Shown: positions 47,391 to 59,475 of the stretch, piece after piece | How the letters are laid out: each line of letters starts with the position of its first letter | Position numbering within the stretch: position 1 is the first letter of the stretch | Assembly: GCF_964340395.1 (NCBI RefSeq) | Contig: NC_135550.1 | Location: forward strand, 13,319,408 to 13,383,407 | From: Glandiceps talaboti | Lineage: Eukaryota; Hemichordata; Enteropneusta; Spengelidae | Length of the DNA stretch: 64,000 nucleotides | Direction: 5' to 3' | Notes under the pieces: model-generated | Told to the model about the DNA's origin: nothing | Database searches by the model: none | What the model saw: only the letters and a program-made list of their open reading frames with translations | Position numbers and translations under genes: made by a program

Positions 47391-50375
47391 ACATACAACC
47401 TCACAAAGATAACCAATATAAAATACCCCCACCCCATCAGCTCCACCAAAACATGTAGTATGTGTGTTACCATTTATTATCACTGTTGTTATGACTCTTG
47501 TTATCTACTGTAGTATCTACTTAATGAACTGCAAATTACAGCCAATATCAAATAACTTCACCAAAACAATATGTGTCACAATGTATTTCTATCTTGGCTC
47601 ATACCGATAAAAACAACACTTGAGATATGCAAACCCTTTGCAAATGAAAACAAAACAATTGTGATACAGTTACTACCCAGCCCATCGCAGTAGACTACAC
47701 AAAGTGTAACATGTATACATCCCTCCCCCCAACTTCCATAACTTCAGTGGTAACAATGTATCACACTTACTCCTTATCTACAAATACTGTATGAACCAAG
47801 ATAAAAATACATTTGAGACACATACTGTTTCAGCCAGGTTAAATGAAATTGCCTGTAACCTGGGCTGATTATTTGCTGGACCAAATGTTCCTACCCCTAA
47901 TATGGTAATACTAATTAACATATTGATATACAAAATGACCAATTCTAAACAATGTGTTTTCTACACTGTATCAAATATTATCTTGTCTGTACTAAAATAG
48001 AAAATTTGTGTACTCTTGTCAAGACATTATTTGGCATTTTAAAAAAAATTTACCATTCCATCAAATAACCTCTTCCGAATCTGAAGCCAAAAATCATTTG
48101 AACAAACATTCTTCTTCTTCCATGACTTTATGGCAAATCTCATACTTACATACTTATTTCTCAAATGGTGACAAAAAAAATGTATTTCCTAACTTTCCCG
48201 CCAACATTATCTGACAAAAATTCTTGTTTCTCAGTAAAATTACAGTACATCAGCTATTTCTTTTCCAAGGAATCATAGAATACATTGTCATTTCGTAAGA
48301 TTTTTGAATAATTGATTGAAAAACCTATTCATACGGAGTCCCATTTTCCTGTCCAAATAGTTGGTTACAGAAGAGGTTCAAGAATTCTATATAAATATGA
48401 AAACAGATCTGCAAAATATTTGGCCCCATTTCATAACGTCTAAATTCATTATGCAGGTCTAATAACATAACTCCAGGATTTTTCTGTACTGTGACTATTC
48501 AAAAATTACATTTATCTTCCGATTATTAACATGTATGTACAGTTGTCATGGTTACCAAGATGTATGTACAGTTGCCACGGTAACTCAAGACAGAAATATC
48601 ATTGATCATGCCAGTGAAAATATCAACATGGCTAAAATTTTGAATAAACACCTTTCAAATTCTTTACTAAATAAAATGAAATTTATGACTTGATTTGTTC
48701 AAATAATGGTCCCTTTGTGTTCTGAAATGAAATTAAACAAACATAGTAAAACCTAAGAAAATGCCAATACCTGGTACGTAACTTACAAAATGTGGCTGAC
48801 ATCTTGCTTTACACACCCAAGTTTCAAAATCATTGTAACTTAGGGTTATCGTAGCTGACAATGCCATGTCAAAGGTCATGTCAAAGGTCATATCAAAGCA
48901 TAGGTGAATTCAATAACAAGCACATTTCACTGGGGGTTTTTTTATGGTGCGCAAACATGCCTTTTGAAGCCCATCAAATATTTGACCTCTGACCTCAGTC
49001 AAGTGACCTTTGACCATTCTTATATTATCAAAATAATGCCTTATGAATGTGACAAAATACTGAAACACAGTCCCTGTAGAGGGACATGATAGGGGGAACT
49101 GTGACTGAAATAATGCCATAGGTATTTGACACAATACTGTTTGTGTCAAACTTTCATTGAGTTAAAAAGTGAACTTATAGTTACTTGAACAACTCTGAAA
49201 ATTATTCTTAGCTGTTTAGTTCATTTCATAGTTGATATTAGTCTTCCTTGTAGGAATGTCAGAATCAAGTTCCATACTTCGCCTGCAAGCTGGACTTGGT
49301 TGATATCTGAGTTTCTTGTAATGCCATATTGAATATCACCTTACCATTTTCCAGGGTACTGAGGTGCGGACTCACAAATTGTCAGCCTTTTTCACAATAT
49401 GTTGGTGGGCATATTACTTATTTTAGGGTTTGTAGGCTAAAGTCGCAAAAAAATTGGTGGGTATTTTGCACATGAAGACACCCCCCACTTTAAACAACAT
49501 GCACATTAACATTGAAATCAAACTAATTTGCATAATGAATTGAAAATTTCAAAGGTCAAAGATCATATTTGAAACAAGGCATTCTATGCAATGCAGAGAG
49601 AATGTACCATTGCATTGTGCATTTTGTACACCTACGGGAATGACTTTTAACTTACATTGGTAGATACTATAGTATACATATTATTCCATGGCATGTAAAC
49701 AGTCATCCAATGCTTTAACAGGACTTTGCGAATTCATCTTGTTTAATAAAAATGTTAATGAAGTGTTCGAGATAAAATGCACTGGTTTCATTCACTTTCA
49801 CTTGCATCAAGTAGAACTTAAGGGGGAAGTGATGTATAGGCCCTGCATGGTAAATTCCATTAAATGTGTTGTGGACTGTTTCTATTGTTAGTTATTCTTA
49901 TTGAGGTTGACAATACATTAAATAGAATTTCCGTACCAAGGCCAGTACGTCACTCTTGCCTAAGTTCTGATAAATGCCAGTTCTGTACTGATGAGTGAAA
50001 GTGAACGAAGCTAATCCATGTTATCTCAGTTACAATCACCCAACTTTTAAAAAAGAAATATAGCAAATTCACACAAAGTATCCTTTCCTCCAACTTATCA
50101 AAAACATACTATACTTGAAAAGAAAGTTGATTTATAAAATTTTAATAGATTGCACTTTGATAGTGATAAGTGGTCATATTTTTCACCAAGGCTGCAAGCT
50201 TCAGCAAATAACAATTATGGTTTAACTGCAATTTGTCAGAATGAAATATGAACTGACCAAATCTCAAAGTGACTGAAAACGTAAATGACTGACACAAAAC
50301 AATCTGTACACCAGTGTGTGTGGAAAATGATAAGTGTTGACACATAATACTGACACTGAAAATAAAGTCACTCAA
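47391..50375. other. Intergenic stretch between minisatellites
   Basis: AT-rich and without recognised genes. AGGTCA-like half sites cluster at 48866-48897 and 48982-49015, including GGTCAAAGGTCA (DR1-like) at 49004-49015 on the minus strand. Confidence 0.4.
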
Positions 50376-50384
50376 TGACTAATG

Positions 50385-51295
50385 CTGTCTGTCATTTATC
50401 AAACTAACAAAGAGATGACATCATTAATGCTACAGTCACCCAATGACTACTGCAGTCTGTCATTTGTTTTACCATTCTAGTGACTGTGTAGTGACAGTAA
50501 AGTCACTCAATGACTAATGCAGTCTGTCATTTGTTTTACCATTCTAGTGACTGTGTAGTGACAGTAAAGTCACTCAATGACTAATGCAGTCTGTCATTTA
50601 TCAAACTAATGAAGAGATGGAGTTATTAATGCTACAGTCACCCAATGACTAATGCAGTCTGTCATTTATCAAAGGGCCATTAAGTCTAGTCATTGATGGT
50701 GAATGTTATAAGTGACTCACAAAGTCATTGCAGTAAACAAATTATTGTCAGAAGCAGGCAGTTCACAATGACTGAAGCTGATAAATGACTAATGCAGTCT
50801 GTTGAGTGACAAGTCATTGACTGAAGCTGATAATTGACTAATGAAGTCTGTTGTGTGACTTGTCATTGGCTGAAGCTGATAATTGACTAATGCAGTCTGT
50901 TGAGTGACAAGTCATTGACGGAAGCCTGAAGCTGATAAACAACTAATGCAGTCTGTTGAGTGACAAGTCATTGACTGAAGCCTGAAGCTGATAAATGACG
51001 AATGCAGTCTTTTCAGTGACTAGTCATTGACTGAAGCTGATAATTGACTAATGCAGTCTGCTGAGTGACAAGTCATTGACTGAAGCCTGAAGCTGATAAA
51101 TGACTAATGCAGTCTTTTCAGTGACTTGTCATTGACTGAAGCTGATAATTGACTAATGCAGTCTGTTGAGTGACAAGTCCTTGACTGAAGCCTGAAGCTG
51201 ATAAACAACCTATAATGCAGTCTGTTGAGTGATGAGTCATTGACTGAAGCTGATAAATGACTAATGCAGTCTGTTGAGTGACTAGTCATTGACTG
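50385..51295. repeat. Minisatellite of about 47-55-bp units reaching into the GPR137-like stop codon
   Basis: Units combine TGACTAATGCAGTCTGT with TGAGTGACAAGTCATTGACT and GAAGCTGATAAA. The left part (50385-50670) uses a longer CAGTCTGTCATTT variant. The last unit at the right covers the stop codon of the minus-strand gene (51282-51284) and its last three sense codons. Confidence 0.85.
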
Positions 51296-54200
51296 TGTAT
51301 CCACTTAATGACACATTGCCAGAGGAGAAGAGTAGAGGTGGTGTAGTTCCAGGAATTCCAGCAAACTGTCCTGAAGGATAACTACTACTCCGTGTAATGG
51401 TTCCATAGCCTCTATCAGCAGGTGTACTATTAATAGGAGTCCTGGGAAGTGACGGAATATCATAGTTGTAACTGAAAAAATAATGACAGCATGCAAAGAT
51501 GTGTTCATCAAAACAGGAAAAGAATGAAAGAATGAATGAACACACGAATGGATAAATTAATGAATGAATGAACAAATGAATTAATGGGTGGATGGATGAA
51601 TGAATGAATGAATGAACGCACAAATGAATGAATGAATGAATGAATGAATGAATGAATGAACAAATGAATGAATGAATGAATGAATGAATGAATGAATGAA
51701 CAAAGGAATGAATGGATGGATGAATGGATGGATGAACACACGAATGGATAAATGAAAGAAAGAATGATTGAATGAATAATTGAATGTACAAATCAATTAA
51801 TCAATAAACTAATAAATTTTCCTTGGGTATTACAATCGTTTATAGCATCCATATCAAGTGTAAAAGTATACTGTTTCATTTACTAATTGACCACATTAGA
51901 AAGGCCACATGCTCGGCTTGTAAATAAACCAATTGAAACAGTATACTTTTACACTTGGTATGAATGCTACAAATGAGTGTAGCACATGGAAAAAGTGCTT
52001 TACTTCAGTGTTACTTGATGCACTTTGTGTCTATCTTAGTTTGCCGATAGTTTGATTGCCATAGTAGATAGTAAATCAATCCCACAACACCCGCATATTT
52101 TGTGAATTAACAGAAAAGATGAGATGACAAGATAAAAATGATTACTTACATGTCTCTTGGAGTAACACTCTTTGTCAGATCATCATCACTGTCATAGCGT
52201 CTGGGATTATCAAAGAAATAAGCTCGGCTATCACGATAACTGTGATGAGGACTTGCACCAGGTGAAGTCTGGCAAAAAAAAAAGATCAAAAGTCAAGCAT
52301 ACTCTGTCTTCACCTTTATTTCTCTTTGTCTTCCAATCAGTATATCGTCTCTTTTCAGTGTTAATTTTCACGGGTAAGTCCTATATCAAAACATACTATG
52401 GAAATGAGGTGAGTAAGTATGTTTCATAATTGATTCTCTATACCTACAATGTTTCCATAGTGCACTATAATATGAAATAAACACACAATTTCATTGCATA
52501 TTTGGACAGCGTCATTATGCATTAATATATTTAGGCGAGAAAACTGAAGGTGATTTACATAAATATCCTTATATGGTATGAAACAGTAATTTCTACTCAC
52601 AGTGAAAAAAAATTTCTGGAAGCAACTCCCAAATTTTTGTTGACATGATCTTGTCAACATTGTCAGGGGTGTACTCTGTGAGTAAATATTTTCATTTGAA
52701 CCAAAAGTCCATGAACATTCATTCTTGATGTTAAATGGTTACTGAAAAGTAGAGTTATTAATATTGCAAGTGTGTATATTGTTACAAGTACCATGTTTAA
52801 CCACATTAGCACCCTCACTCCAGCAAGGGCCCAGTAATTTCATTTTAGCAACTTTTGTTTTTGGTAAATATTCCACTCAACACCCAAGTTTTCAACAACC
52901 ATTGCAGTGGAGGGGTGTCTTTACTAACACCCACCCTCCACTATGAGAAAGAGTTAGGATGGAAGCACCCAGGGCACTGACATAGTATTTCCAATCAAGT
53001 AACAATATGCTACTTACAAGAACTGTTAGCGGTGTTGGTCTCTTCACTCGAAAGAAAACAACTACTATAAAAGTTGGTAGAAATTCCCATACAAACAAGA
53101 CAACTCCAAATGTAATATATTTAAGACCTTCCAAGTCCACTGCATCTGCCTGTCAATAAATCAAACAATAAAATATGTGAGACACTTCACAATAAAGTCT
53201 AACAATAAAACAATCTTCATGTACACCTGACAAAAATACCATAGCTAAATTTTCAAACCATGAATTATGAGTACAGAATTTACCCATCTTGTACATGTAT
53301 GATGATACTGTCTGGAGATGACACTGAATACTACACTTTTTCATTTGGTGTGTTTGTGATTGTCACCAGTAGTACACAATCAAATGCCCTGTGTGTGTTT
53401 AGAGCTACTTGATAGTAGGGATACATGTAAGAAACTATCTCCACAGTCCTCACCACAATTAGTAGTTTTCTTTTTAGTTACTTTCAAAGATTACTATATG
53501 TATATCTTTTTATATTCTCTATAAAATTAAAAGTTCATTTCAATACAATTACACAAAGGAGATGACGTGTGAATGATGACCTCAGAGAAAACCAACAAAC
53601 ACAGATATCGATACCCCGAGTATGCCACTGGCACTCATGAGATTCTGTGTTATTCTTACCTGGTCAGACACGTTAATCCACATGAAACCAAACGTTGGCA
53701 TTGACATAAATGGACTGATGGCAATTAGGTTATATATTGCTCTTGACACATACAGTAAGACAATGAAGACACATGCTATTGCTGCCTGACAAACTGTGGT
53801 ACCCTGGAAAACAAAAACATGTATTTTTAGTTACAGTACATGTAGTATCAATCAATGCAGTTTCTTGTAAATAATAAGACATTCTCTTGATACGGACAGT
53901 TTCCTTTTAATAACAGGAAAATTTTTATATGATGATTTTCTCAAATTATAGGGCATCTTTATGGTTGGATGCTATTATAAAAGGGGAAATGTTCTTGATA
54001 TAGTAGGAGAGTTTGCTTGGGAGAACTTTTATCAAATGAGAGTTTTACAGGCTAGCTAAATAGGGAAGTTTCTTATAAAACTAGTCAGCAACACCTCTTG
54101 AAAGTCAGAGGATATTTTGCAACAACATGCATGTATAATAAACATATATCAATTAGAGTTAAAACAATCCTGGACAGTTGACTTGTGTGTTATAAATGTC

Positions 54201-57200
54201 CAGATAACTACACACTTAATGAGATCAATTTGCATATTTAGCAAATGTGACATCAATCTATTTTAAATGTTCTGATTTACTACATACATAATGAGATCAA
54301 TTTGCATATTTAGCAAATGTGATATTAATCTATTATAAATGTTCTGATTTACCACATACATAATTTATTTATTTATTTATTTATCAATGGACACCATTTC
54401 AGTGCATTAGCACTGTTCTAGCAATTGAAGCTGTTGTAAGATTACGTACACAGAAAAAAAAAAGAAAAAAAAGCAAAAAGGAAAAAAGGGGGGACAAACC
54501 AGGACAAAAAGTTACAGACGCACAGTGTACTTTAAAAGATATCCACCCACATTACCAGACTACATACTTAAGATGTCTTTTAAATATCGATGAGTTCGGA
54601 GCTGATCTTATGGATAGGGGTAGATTGTTCCATAGAACAGCACCACTATAGTGAAATGCCCATTTCTCATATTCAGTTTTAACTGTAGGGATGTATATGT
54701 TACCTTTACTGGCCTGTCTTGCTATTATAAAAGGGGAAATGTTCTTGATATAGTAGGAGAATTTTACAGGCTAGCTCAATTTGCATATTTCGCAAACATG
54801 ACATCAATCTATTATAAATACCTGTACTTTTCGAAATAAACAGTTTTTAAAGCAATTTTCTTCTCTTGATAGTACAAAAGTAAACATCATGGTTTCCAAA
54901 CACTTACCCTGGCTTCAAGCAGTGCATTAGCTGAGGACGACGTCCTGGCCAGTTTCCATATGCAGGCAGCTAATGAGATAGCAACTAGTACAAACAGAAG
55001 TCCATTGATAATAACCCTGGCTTCTATCATTGTGTTCATTGTTCTGCCTTGGTTTATACTCACAATAATAGCACATGACAAGTTCATTGCTGAATACAGT
55101 AGTATCAAAAACACAATAGTGATTCGTAGCAGAAGTTTTTGTCTACTGTATCTGTCTGCTTCATAATGTATTCGGAAAACAACCTGAAAATTGAATATAA
55201 ATAATTGTTGATGAATACAGTACAGTAGTGGGAGAAACTAGTGTTGATCTTGATCTAGTGTGACAAATGACCAACATGACAGGGTGTGAATGATTAACAC
55301 ATCATTGTGGAGTCAATGATGGGCAAATGGTTAGAGTGGCCGGCTTGGAATCTGCAGGTTGTAGGTTCGAGTCCCATCGATACCATTTGTTTCTGAATGG
55401 TTAAAGTCCTTGAGGAAGATTTTAACCACGATTGTGCCTAAGTCAACCCAGTTGTATAATTGGGGACCTGGTAGGATAGAGGTTGCAATACCAATGCTTT
55501 AACCCTATGTGCTCATTGAGGCTGCAATGGATTGTATGCTACCAAGAGAGTTGAGGAAGTATAAAGGGCCGTTGTGCTGCCATTGATCTGTGCCAGGGGT
55601 AATAATTGTGGGTGCATTATGCTCGGAGGAGAAAAGGCACATCCACATTATTATCAACACTAACACAGTACCTATTAATTCTGAATTGACTGCAACAGGG
55701 ACATTCTTTTTTTTTCATCCAAAAAATGTTGTTAATCCTCTTTCTCCCAACTCATACTTACTTGTCTACAACTTACAAGCAATTACCCCTTCTGAGAAAA
55801 AGAGTTAAATCTTGACCAAATGCTTGGTTTTGAATCATGTCCCATGTTAGTTTGATTTGCCTTGATACCAATATGTAGTATTGCTCATTAAACATTTAAT
55901 ATCGAGGCAAAAGTAAGGTCATACACTTTCAGTCAGGGTGATGATTGCCACATATTATTCTTATGGCATCATGTCTCATATAGAAATGATTACATTTTGA
56001 GTGCAAAGTATCCTACATGAGTATATCTACAGATGATTCAATACACATCATGGTGAACAATATTGAGAAGTACCTCATTATATCTAAACAAAACAGTTTC
56101 AAGAAATGGTTCAGTTGCAGCTACATTTGTAGTACAGTTTTCCCTTTACACATACAGACAAGACATCTGTTGCACCACAGCAGGAGTCCTGTACATCATG
56201 TGTTACTGTTCAAGTTAACTTCACACACCAAGATCGACACTAAAATCCTAATATCATCTCACATGTGACATAAATGCAAACATACTGATGTATTGTTCAG
56301 GCTACATACAAACAAAACTCTTCAATGCAGTGTCAATCTTGGTTTGTGAAGTTAACTTTAATAGTAATACTGATTTACAGGGATACAACCTGGTAGATTG
56401 TATCCCTGAAAATTAGTATTTTGCATTCTTTTCTGTTCAAAACTATTACAAATACAACTCTTAATGAAATTGCACACATTTTAATATTTAACTAAATTTC
56501 TGTATTCTTATCACTACAATGTACATGTAATATTCCTATTTGTAAAGCTTATGACAGCTTTGGACCATTTTAGTTTTAAATTTACCGTATCTTGGAGCTG
56601 AGTTTATAAGCTTTTCACCAAAGTGAAATTGTCAGTGCATGCCTTCTATGACATTGTCTCTGACAAAGCCAGGATTGTTGATGGTTTAGTAGGGGTTTCC
56701 TGAACATTTTGATAATAATACATTCATATGTCATCAGATCTTTATCCTTATACCAGGTTTGAGTTCAGCAAGTGACGGTTAATTAAAGGGGAATACCACT
56801 CTAGGAAATAGTGACATTTTCATAAAATATGGGCTCTGAAAATTCATTTCATAATTTTACATCACCTCACAATTACTTGCAATTTCAGAGAAACATCAAG
56901 TCGATCATGTGCCTTTAACAGTGTATCTTTGGTAAAGGCTATTGTATCATGTATAGAATATGCATGAGTAAAATAATGCTATAGACTTCAGTGTAAAACA
57001 GCTGTCATGAATATTCAGTGTGCAACCATTGAATACATTATATATGATGCAACAGCCCATAGCAAAGATACTCTATAAAGGCACAAGATCAACTTGATAT
57101 TTCTCTAAAATTGCAAGTAATTGTAGGTGATATGAAATGACTCTCCAGAACCCATTTTATGAAAATGTCTCTATTTTCTGGAGTGGTATTCCCCTTTACA

Positions 57201-59394
57201 ATATGCTTCAGTAAGTAGAATACTGTGAGTATCTTTTAAATGTGTAGCAAATATTACTCTCTAAAAACATATAAACTCAGCTTGCGCCCCTTTAATGAGT
57301 TCAACTGCATTTGTTGTTCCCTTTGCCTAACATATGTAAACAGACTTAGTTGTGTCTAAGTTCTTAGGATAGAGAATGGAGTGAATTGGTCAATGGTTGT
57401 ACATGGAGTTGATTTAGTAGAGATCTCTATACATGTAGGTTGACAGATTCGTCTTGGTGTACACGCCTTTAATCAGTCGTGAGCTATTAATAGTTACCAG
57501 GAGTCAAAATAATGACAAATTATTTCTATCTATAAGTATAGATAAGAACAGGAAAGTTTTCTAATGATAAATATCAAACTATGATATAGTGTTCTGACAT
57601 ATCTTGTTACAAGGAAGTTGTTATGTCTTCTATACTACAGAGTTGTTACAGACTAAGCCTTCCCCTATCATTCCTCTGAAGCAGTTTCTATTTCTATCAA
57701 GACATACTGGTAGCATTCACTCTACAAACTGAACTTCAGTCTGTCAAAGGTCAAGGTCAAGGTTGAACTTCTCACTCTCTAGTGATAGGCTGCTTATTAC
57801 ATCATATGTTAGATCTGCTGTATTTAGTATAACTAGTATCAGACACTGATGTATTACATGTCACCAGGACACTGTATGAGGTTAATACATCAAATGTGTT
57901 AAATACATCAACAATTTGTCAACCAACTGTATACTACATGTGTAACTAGTGACTCATAAACTGTAGTACTCATAGCTGGAACTACATGTACCATTCTTAG
58001 GATGGGTAAAATCTGATCAAAATCTGATGTATTGACTACGGCTTGATTCCTTTACCTCTATTTCCTTCATAATATTGTCTTTTTTTTTTTGTTCCAAGAG
58101 TGATCGACATTTCCTGAGGCTTCCAATCTGTAGTGGTCATCTTTTCCTTAGGCAATCACTCTAAGAACAAAGGACACTATATGACGGAAATAGAAGGAGG
58201 AACAGAGTCGCATTCCTAATTCAGATTTTAATGTGAATGTGATGGGTATTACAACACATCACCATCCATTTGTCAGTCACGCCATAGTCCCTCTATAGGA
58301 AATGTAGTCACCTACATGCATTTCATCTTCCATCTTTGGCAGGTTGATAGACGAATAGAACATATTAGATCACATTACTCATTGGAAGTTGCTAACAAAT
58401 AGGGCTATCATTACCATATACCACAGGGTATATTTCTATCCCTAACCACATTGTTAGCTTAAATTTGTTGTTTATAACCAAAGCTACATGCACCACTCTG
58501 TAATGTTTAAACTTTGTTAGTGAGTTAGATGGTCAACTCTGTATATAGACTTATGGAGACACACATATACATGTTTACCAACTGAAGCCTGAAGGACAAG
58601 CTGGCTTCCTATTCAAATACCTAATCCTAACCGTACCCCATACCTTGAATACAAATGTTTATTTATTGTATAGTCACTCCACTGTTCTATATTTTTATCA
58701 TCTTAAGTTCTTGACGGAAAAGTCTGTACAGTAAGCTTGTAAAATGACGGTTTATTTCTATACTTTTATATCAGTTTACACATAGACAGTGGAGGCTCCA
58801 CTGTGTATAACATTTTATAACATTTTCACATTTGTTGCTTGCAGAACAGACATTTTGGATAATAACATGTGTACATTCCTGGGAATTCGTTTTTTTCTCA
58901 GAAGAGATGAGTGTCGGCTCTGTCACATTAGAAAAATTATTTTAAAAATGAGCTAGTTGAAGCAAAATAAACCCAATACACACATATTATGACGGAGAGG
59001 AATGAAAAACGAAACTAACCTGAGCGAAGTACAGTACCAATAGACACAATGTTATGAATTGTAGAATGGCGGGACAGCAGTACAGCAACCAATACCAGAC
59101 GATACCAAAATTATTAGCAAGGCGACAATTTTGGAAATAAAATGAAAAAAGTGTAGTCCTTAGTCCTGCCCATACTAAACAGAGAAACAAGAAAACAGTC
59201 TGATAGCTGAAACGTTTATGTTTGTAATACAGTATCAGGAATAGTTGTACGTAAATGAACAGGAACAGGGAGCCGTACAACGCAGTATATACAGCAGTCA
59301 ATCCCAGCTGAACTTGTGGTAAGAAAGACGGGCCTATAGGTGTGTCGGTACTCTTCAGATGCTTTTCAAATAGAAATGCTTCGTCAGATGTCAT
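51282..59394 (-). CDS. GPR137: GPR137-family integral membrane protein, 6 exons
   Basis: Seven-helix lysosomal membrane protein; vertebrate GPR137B helps RagA and mTORC1 act at lysosomes (family knowledge). Minus-strand exons: 59394-59020, 55183-54908, 53803-53660, 53149-53018, 52268-52150, 51471-51282; all splice sites GT-AG; 411 residues (human GPR137B 399). The first ATG is at 59394; the frame upstream begins after a TAG and offers only GTG. Conserved stretches: [12 protein letters not shown] (TM1), [20 protein letters not shown] (TM2), [22 protein letters not shown] (TM3), [38 protein letters not shown] (TM7) and the C-terminal [15 protein letters not shown]. Which vertebrate paralogue (137, B or C) it matches cannot be told; it is probably the single pre-duplication gene. 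The stop codon lies in a minisatellite unit. Confidence 0.95.
51520..51790. repeat. GAAT tetranucleotide repeat in GPR137 intron 5
   Basis: About 270 bp of (GAAT)n with GAAC, GGAT and GAAA interruptions. It lies 50 bp upstream of the acceptor of exon 6 on the minus strand, close enough to affect splice-site recognition. Confidence 0.9.
51843..51969. repeat. Foldback repeat with 36-bp arms
   Basis: Arms 51843-51878 and 51934-51969 are inverted complements with about three mismatches (core AAGTGTAAAAGTATACTGTT). The 55-nt middle is single copy. It lies in GPR137 intron 5. Confidence 0.8.
54205..54362. repeat. Two tandem copies of a 72-bp repeat in GPR137 intron 2
   Basis: ATAATGAGATCAATTTGCAT through TTCTGATTTAC occurs twice in tandem, and a partial copy recurs at 54776-54815 beyond the LINE fragment. 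The block at 53970-54055 (GCTATTATAAAAGGGGAAAT) also recurs at 54720-54775. The intron thus contains an interspersed segmental duplication. Confidence 0.7.
54363..54690 (-). mobile_element. 5'-truncated LINE (non-LTR retrotransposon) tail
   Basis: On the minus strand the frame reads [20 protein letters not shown] then [11 protein letters not shown]-stop, the classic C-terminal end of CR1/Jockey-type LINE ORF2. About 180 bp of 3' UTR follows, ending in (AAAT)n at 54363-54383. It is inserted in the same orientation as the host gene in intron 2. Confidence 0.8.
55308..55625 (+). mobile_element. tRNA-derived SINE
   Basis: Starts GATGGGCAAATGGTTAGAGTGGC (A-box-like, about 55318-55341) and contains GGTTCGAGTCC (B box, 55367-55377), spaced as in a tRNA. 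The tRNA-unrelated body follows (TCCTTGAGGAAGATTTTAAC, GGGGACCTGGTAGGATAGAG), ending near 55625 without a clear poly-A. It sits antisense in GPR137 intron 1. It is not a functional tRNA gene because the acceptor stem does not pair. Confidence 0.75.
56212..56420. repeat. Nested inverted repeats in GPR137 intron 1
   Basis: Outer arms 56212-56240 and 56330-56358 pair (AAGTTAACTTCACA..CCAAGAT). Directly after, 56366-56420 forms a second hairpin with 23-bp arms (core CAGGGATACAA) and a 9-nt loop. It is probably a decayed foldback element. Confidence 0.6.
56784..57198. mobile_element. About 415-bp MITE, TAAAGGGGAATACCACTC ends
   Basis: Left end TAAAGGGGAATACCACTCTA and its complement at the right match almost throughout about 190 bp per arm (GACATTTTCATAAAAT, CAATTACTTGCAATTT, GTATCTTTG). 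TA at both outer ends could be the target duplication, which would suggest a Tc1/mariner-type element, but 2 bp is weak evidence. Confidence 0.8.
58009..58240. mobile_element. 232-bp MITE related to 19166-19667
   Basis: GATGGGTA lies directly at both flanks (58001-58008 and 58241-58248). The left arm AAATCTGATCAAAATCTGAT, then CCTTTACCTCTATTTCC, resembles the left arm of the ERO1 intron element. The right arm (GGAAATAGAAGGAGGAAC...CAGATTTTAATG) is inverted but diverged. Confidence 0.65.
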
Positions 59395-59475
59395 ATTTAC
59401 GTCAAAACAGCTCCCATTCTGCGAATTGTGCACTGACTACATTCTTCGAAAATGGCGGATATCTTTGTAAGTAGC
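59395..59475 (-). promoter_or_regulatory. GPR137-like 5' UTR with YY1-like site
   Basis: On the minus strand ATCCGCCATTTTC (about 59450-59462) matches the YY1 consensus CCGCCATNTT, which often lies just downstream of transcription starts in animal housekeeping promoters. It lies about 60 bp upstream of the chosen start codon. On the opposite strand the same bases read AAAATGG with a good Kozak context. Confidence 0.4.

Larger units (their letters stand above)
54909..59019 (-). other. GPR137 intron contents, remaining sequence
   Basis: Besides exon 2, the SINE, the two MITEs and the hairpins, the 3.8-kb intron 1 (55184-59019) contains AAAGGTCAAGGTCAAGGT near 57735-57760, a run of nuclear-receptor-like half sites. 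No other coding or RNA feature was seen. Confidence 0.4.

Noticed and set aside
45679-47513. Long ORFs of 257-442 codons in the 37-bp minisatellite
   Set aside because: The frames are open only because the unit has no stop. The peptide repeats with the unit and there is no start context or splice support.
50385-51295. CRISPR-like array
   Set aside because: The repeats are contiguous and diverged without unique spacers, and the genome is eukaryotic.
51508-51796. HSFIHSFIH-rich ORFs on the minus strand
   Set aside because: These are translations of the GAAT microsatellite, not proteins.
55308-55390. Functional tRNA gene
   Set aside because: A and B boxes are present, but the 5' and 3' ends do not pair as an acceptor stem and a SINE body follows.
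59395-59433. Extension of the GPR137 N-terminus by 13 residues
   Set aside because: The extended frame begins at GTG after an in-frame TAG. The first ATG is at 59394, so the extension is not supported.
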